64,000 nucleotides of DNA from Phanerochaete sordida (taxonomy: Eukaryota > Basidiomycota > Agaricomycetes > Polyporales > Phanerochaetaceae), in assembly GCA_019973155.2 (NCBI GenBank), contig BPQB01000027.1:351834-415833 (forward strand). Reading direction: 5' to 3'. Made by a program: the position numbers and the translations under genes. This document shows, in pieces, positions 58,900 to 64,000 of this stretch (the stretch's first letter is position 1; every line of letters starts with the position of its first letter). Below the pieces are notes generated by a model that saw only the letters and a program-made list of their open reading frames with translations, had not been told where the DNA came from and ran no database searches.

Positions 58900-60196
58900 C
58901 CGTCGAGGCGAACTTCGGAGCCTGGACAGCCTCCGCCGCTCTCAATGAAGTCGAAGACGGGAAGGGCACAGGCGATGCTCTAGTATGAAACCGAGTACGC
59001 GAAATTGCACGTAGGATGACAGGCACCTCAGCGTGGGGAGCCGGCGGCGGGGGTTCGATCGTTGGCAGGCAACGAAGGGAGGCGGTGCAGGAGCACAAGG
59101 GCGAGCGCATGGCGCACGACGTCGTGTGCCGGCACCCCAGAAGCGGTACGAGGGAGATCGCCGGGATGTGGGGTATGGGCGTACTGCCAAGGGCTCGACT
59201 GAATGTGCCCGGGTGCGCGACGACAGAGTGGCGAAGGCGGTGTGACGTCGCTTGGGAATGCCGGCGGGCGAATCTATGTGGGACAGGCCTGGTGCAGGTG
59301 CTATGCTTGTGCTTGCGCGCGGGGAAAGAGGGAGAGTATCGCCTCGAGGCGACCTCGAGGCCCACGTCAGGTCTGGGATGGGCGTGAGCGGACCGCATAC
59401 ACCCGTCTGGACAAGAGCGCACCTGCACGACACCCTCAGAGGCACAGCATATCCCGTATTCTTCAGTCGGGACACGGCGCATCCGACCCTCGTCGGCTAG
59501 TTGGCCTCTCCGACACACGTCGGCGGGTGTATGACCCAGGGAGGGGACGACCGTATGGCCAAGTGACTTCCGACAGGGAGCGAGCATGAACCCTAAGATA
59601 CCACTAGTGAGCTGTGCATTCAATGGGCGACTGATTTACTGACCGGAACCCAGCTGAGCATGCCCGCGGCCTTCATCATAACGGCCGCAGTGTATAGATC
59701 TACTATTCCAAGTCGCCGTCGGGAACCTCGTCAAGCCACAGACAGATTGTCATGATGGTGTGCGGGTGGATCTGGAGCGTTTCAGTGCGGGCGAGCGTGG
59801 AGGCGTGATCCTAGGTCCTAGGAATCTGCCAAATGAGGGCGACCAAGCCATGCGGAGGAGCATAGCACGTACCTCAGATACGACCACGACGATCTCAATC
59901 ATCTCGGCGGCGGCTGTGACATTGCAGAGGAAAGCTAGGGGCATTGTTCAAGTGGAGACGGGAGAGATGAGGGAGAGAGGCAAGCTGTGCTCGCAGCTTC
60001 ACGCTGGGCGATGACGGAAAACTCAAAGTTTGATATCGGCTCTTGGACGGCCCTCGGGGCGATACCGCCACCCACGCAGAACAAGGCTATCCGCAAAGGG
60101 AGGCAGAGGATTTGGAGAAGTGGGAGGCTACAGGCCGGCAACGCACCTGTCTGGACTCACGCCAATATGCCAGCACGGAAATCCCACCGAGACGTC
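58900..60196. other. Gene-poor stretch
   Basis: No supported gene. Frames are scattered and overlap on both strands. Confidence 0.45.
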
Positions 60197-62021
60197 CTAC
60201 AAACCTTCATCATATAGCTTCCTACACAAGGCGACGTAAAACCTCTCCAGATCTCCCTTTGTCGCCAAATCGCTCTTGACCGAGGCCTTGCGCGCCTGCT
60301 CCGCCTCCCTCGCCTCCTTCGCCTCGAGCGCCGCGGAGAGCGACTGCGGCTGTTGCTGCTCCTCGGGCGCGCGCGACGGCACCGAGTCGACGATCCAGTC
60401 GAAGACCGCCGAAACCTTCTCCGTGGACGCCTGGACGACGTCGTCGACGAAGCCCTGCTCCTTCGCCTTGGCGGACTGGTCGAGTGCGTCCGCGCGCCGC
60501 CCGTCTGAGGGCCGCGTGCGTCCACTCTCCTCGCGCTCGCTGACGGCCGCGCCGGCGTCGCGCGCCTTGCGCTCCTCTTTCTTCCACGCGCGCACCAGGC
60601 GGCCCCAGTCGCCCAGGCTCCAGCCCTCGCGCTCCTCCGCAGTGGGGCTCTCGGCGTCCTTCGAGCTGCCCCTCGAGGGCCAGGGCAGGTCAACGCCGAG
60701 CTCGAAGCCGCGCGCGCCACGAAGCTCCCAATGATCGACTTCTTCGAGGATCCCGAGGAACTCGCCCCACCGCGCGCTTTGGACAGTGACAAGGCCGTCG
60801 TTGCCCCAGCGCTCTCCACCGTCTTCGAAGCGCCACTGTACGCCGAGCCGCGCTCGCTCGCGCTCTTCGTACCCGTCAAGCACCATCTTCGGCAGCCAGA
60901 GCGGGTGCCAGATGTTCATGCTGCTTAGCCGTCCTGCGACACTGAAGTAGCGGACCTTCGGGTCGTCGGGTGTATGCGGATTAAAAACGTCGCGGAGGTA
61001 TGCTGTGCTGAGGTTTGCGTATGCGGGGGAGTCGAGGAGTGAAAGCAAGAGGGTAGTGAACGAGGATGGCAGAGAGCTGAGGGATATCGTGGACTTGGCT
61101 GAGCCTTCGCTGTCCTTCTCTTTGCTCTTCTCCTTCTGGAGATTTGCTTCCGCTTGCTCTTGTATGCCCTTCGTCAGGGCCTCGAGCTCCCGTTCTTTCT
61201 GGCCCAACTTCCCGATACCGATGTTCGCCTAATTAATGATAATGAGCACTCGGAAGGATGCGCAGAACCGCATATACTCACCGTGCACCAGTCCATGAAC
61301 GGACTGCCTCTATGCGGGGTCGCCACCGTGGTCAATGATACGGGGGTATATTCTGTAGGCTTGTAGTGGGATATAAGGTGTCGGCAGTCGAGTCCGCCCA
61401 TTGAATGCGCAAGGAAGTTAATGGATCGTCCCGAGGCGCGTGTCTTCAGCAGCCCGTCCAGGGCCTTGGCGCGAGAGGTGATCGAACCGGTTGCAGGGAC
61501 GGCAGTGACTATAACCTCGGCGCCGACCTTCTGACGGAGGATGTTGAGGACGTTCATCCAGTACTCTTGACGTAACAAAGGGAATGCGATGGGGCGACGG
61601 ACGTCGAAGCCGTAGAGACCTGCAAAGGGTGAGCTCGATTTGACAGCTGAACTAAGCAGAACGCACCATGGCAAAGCGCGATGGGGTGTCGAGGGGCGCG
61701 AACGGGGTCGTACAAGGCGGGGCTTTGCATGAGGCGGTGGATGACGTCGACAGGCCTGTTTGCTGGCCTCGGGCGGGGCGCAGGTTTCCGCTCGGGCTCT
61801 GGGTCACCCTGCGACGAGTTGCCGTCTGTCGCCAGCGCAAATCTCGTACGTGCGGTCCATGGAAGCCAGGCGAGGATCTTGACGGTGGCCGACGAGGCGT
61901 TGGGGTCGCTACCTTCGCTGCGCTGGGCGAGGTAGTGGTGGGAGATGGAGAGCGAGGAGACGACGTTCACGAGACGTCGAAAGAGAACGCCGACGGGTGC
62001 AGGAAACCATATCGTCTGCAT
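60197..62021 (-). CDS. Triacylglycerol lipase-like protein
   Basis: Three exons from ATG 62021. The first has a short hydrophobic N-terminus and DVIHRLMQSPALYDPVRA. After the intron gtgcgt...tttgcag comes GLYGFDVRRPIAFPLLRQEY and the lipase elbow INFLAHSMGGLDCRHLI with Ser in AHSMGG, then TTVATPHRGSPFMDWC. The third exon (61231-60197) carries an Asp region, the GNDGLVTVQSARWG block with Asp and a VDHWEL His, then a charged tail. It fits a family of fungal intracellular lipases, likely with a Ser-Asp-His triad; substrate not known. Confidence 0.88.
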
Positions 62022-63126
62022 GACATGAGGGGTAGAGGCTCATCGACGTTCAGAACAGAGTCGCCGTCCGGTTACCCCAACGGCTCCGCTGTCTAGAGCG
62101 TCTATTAACCCCAAGCGCTGATGCGCCGTGTGATGCGCCCTTCGTCATCCGTGGAGGACCCGACGTCGGTCTTTCTCCTTCTGCCACTCAGTCAGCCACA
62201 GAGTAAGCTACGCAAACTAGACACGACAACCATTGACCATATATGGTACGTTAAAGTCATTTATGAGTAGGCGAAGATGGACGGCTGGGGCAACAAGTTG
62301 AGTAAATTGTGTTTCTTGACTGCGCAGACAACGGAGAGACTGCCGCGTTCTGCTCATGTTTCTTGACTGCGCAGACAACGGAGAGACTGCCGCGTTCTGC
62401 TCACTCCGCGAATAAATCAAGACGTGGATATGCAACAGTCAGTAAATAAGGACCGATTTCTCTAAGTCGTGAGTGTCCCTTTTACGCTGCGAAATTGCGA
62501 CAAGGAACTCTTTGCTGCGCAGCCAAGCCGATGAGCGAGCCTACAGCACTTACCCCGCGGTCAGCGTAGACGAAGTCCGCTCGATGCTGGCATGATGGCA
62601 CAAGCAGGTATGTTTTTTTCTCCCATTCTCGGAAGTGGACCCTAGTTGAGATCTGCGCAACTCTGTGCAGAACCCCGTGGGGCCAGGAGCCGCGTGGCGA
62701 GCTATCCAGACCGCGACAGCCTCGCATGCCACGAGAGCGACCAGGCGCATACCTCGTGGTTCGTCATATCCTGGTAAATACAGAAAAATGTCCTGACTGC
62801 AAGCGAAGAAACCGGTGAGTGTCTTCTGGGATATCATTCGAGCCGTCGATACTATCGCTTTGCTCTAGGTTTACAACTCGTAGGAGCGTCGTCTCCGGCG
62901 CGACTGGGACGCCGCTGCAGAAGGTTCTGGCTGTGCATCGGCGCCGTCTTGCACAGCCCTCCAGAAACTCAGTGTCTTTGTGGTTGCACAGCCTCATCGT
63001 CTTCGCTGCAGCCAGCGTAGGTTGCTCTGGCCCGACGACCATGGACGGTATTTCCCTAGGTCGTATTTGACTGCATATAAGCCCTCGAATCTTGAGAGAG
63101 CTCCTGTCCCCACAGCACACACAAGA
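62022..63126. other. Intergenic stretch with a tandem duplication and TATA box
   Basis: No supported gene. Contains the 47-base duplication at 62310-62403 and a TATAAG at 63076-63081, about 46-51 bases before the next ATG. Confidence 0.5.
62310..62403. repeat. Two identical 47-base tandem copies
   Basis: Copies 62310-62356 and 62357-62403 are identical (start tgtttcttgactgcgcagac, end cgttctgctca). Confidence 0.9.
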
Positions 63127-63500
63127 ATGGAAAGCTTTTCGCGCTTTGCCTGCCCGCCCATCGGCAACGGGTACGACCATGCGTGTTAGCTTTACAGACC
63201 TCAGCTTACCCTGAACCTGCAGACAACACCTAGTGGCAATGCCCGAGCCCCACCACTATTCGTCGAGTACGAGTCTTATTCCTACGCTTGCTCAGGTCGA
63301 TGCGCCAACTAGTGAGCTCGCGCTGCCTCTCTAACACCACTACCCCTCATGCTGATCAATTGCTAGCACCCCGTGTCGTACCACGTGGGATGGCAACCCA
63401 ACAGACATATTCAGCGTGGACATCCCCTGAAAAGCCTGCGAAGAAGAAGCGCTTGGGATGGCTGAGGTCGCTGCTCTGTTGGCGTCCTTCCGAGCACTGA
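63127..63500 (+). CDS. Small uncharacterised protein
   Basis: Three exons: 63127-63182, 63223-63311 and 63367-63500. Introns are gtgtta...ctgcag (40 bases) and gtgagc...ttgctag (55 bases), and the phases agree. The product is 92 residues: MESFSRFACPPIGNGYDH at the start, Ser/Thr/Pro-rich middle, and a basic then hydrophobic end (KPAKKKRLGWLRSLLCW). The end may bind membranes. A TATAAG is present at 63076-63081. I know no family. Confidence 0.6.
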
Positions 63501-63889
63501 TCATGGAGGCTTCTATATGGTATCCTGGCTGTGCCTCCGGGCATCGCTGCATCGCGCCAGCACCAAGACGTTCGCGACGACCTTAGGCCTGACATGGTAT
63601 GGCTGTCACCGCGGACACTTGGACTTAGCGTAACAAGCTGCTCGTGGGTCTCCGCGGCGCAGTGCGGCCCGCGAATTGTCTTCTATCCGAATCGATATGC
63701 TTTCCTTTCACGAAAATCGGGGACTTATGACGTTATGTTACACTGTAGGTTACCTAGCTGCTATGTTTATGTCTCGCATATACCACGCTCTGTATGCCTT
63801 ATGAATCGCATGTGGTGCTAGCATATCTGATCCTCGCGCCTGGGAACAGTCCAGTGACAGAGAGTTGTGGCGATCGGATGATTCTAATG

Positions 63890-63982
63890 AGAAACCCCCC
63901 GTGAGAGAAAGAAACCCCTCAATTCCCTTACCGGGAGGGGTTTCTCGCGAAACCCCAGCATCTCCTCTGCTGTGGGGTTTCT
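63890..63982. repeat. Cluster of inverted GGGGTTTC/GAAACCCC motifs
   Basis: Five copies of the 8-mer in alternating orientation. A perfect 11-base inverted pair lies at 63910-63920 and 63935-63945, and another, with a 2-base insertion, at 63949-63960 and 63968-63981. The cluster runs close to the window end and may continue. Confidence 0.75.
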
Positions 63983-64000
63983 GCAACTTTGGCAGGACCT

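Noticed and set aside
1..64000. CRISPR arrays, bacterial operons, rRNA genes
   Set aside because: None seen. The sequence is eukaryotic with spliceosomal introns.

Overview
The window is fungal nuclear DNA from a basidiomycete of class Agaricomycetes, possibly a polypore-type wood-decay fungus. The evidence is many short GT-AG introns (mostly 40-70 bases), a FunK1-type protein kinase, a large-family 7TM membrane protein in three copies, an Agaricomycete-only family with a VADVGFIFEGGFIRLFHLD signature, and a TRK-type potassium transporter with fungal features. Gene models were built by hand from open frames, splice signals and comparison among duplicates inside the window. Exon ends are predictions.

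Layout. At 1-7 kb lie the 3' end of a GH20 hexosaminidase, a small CaaX-box gene, a decayed GTPase tail, a WD40 protein and an Agaricomycete-specific protein. At 7.4-9.2 kb is the first of three 7TM paralogues. From 9.45 to 17.6 kb runs arm 1 of a large imperfect inverted repeat, holding two copies of a small unknown gene, a 7TM gene fragment and a P-loop GTPase. The spacer (17.6-42.7 kb) carries a divergent relative of the small gene, a mariner-like MITE, 7TM copies 2 and 3, FunK1, a DUF202 protein, a pseudokinase, a secreted two-repeat protein, an alpha/beta hydrolase, a stonustoxin-like/MORN protein and a diverged GTPase. Arm 2 (42.75-48.74 kb) mirrors arm 1 with one GTPase and one small gene, and stops about 55 bases before the TRK start codon. 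From 52 to 59 kb four minus-strand genes encode proteins ending in CaaX boxes (CTIM, CVIM, CIIM, CVIC). A lipase and a small unknown gene close the window.

The most unusual signal is a recurring tail-to-tail module: a Cys/His-rich P-loop GTPase (or its relic) converging on a gene or remnant ending in -CC(C)TIM. It appears at 3.2-4.0, 15.0-17.0 and 52.2-52.6 kb, while the arm 2 GTPase has lost its partner. CaaX peptides lying beside 7TM genes recall a B mating-type locus, but no STE3 receptor was seen and the 7TM genes belong to another family, so that reading is not supported by what is visible here.

The region looks like a duplication-prone accessory block: arms with extra tandem copies, broken splice sites, lost start codons and a mutated TATA box, embedded between ordinary housekeeping genes (hexosaminidase, TRK, lipase).
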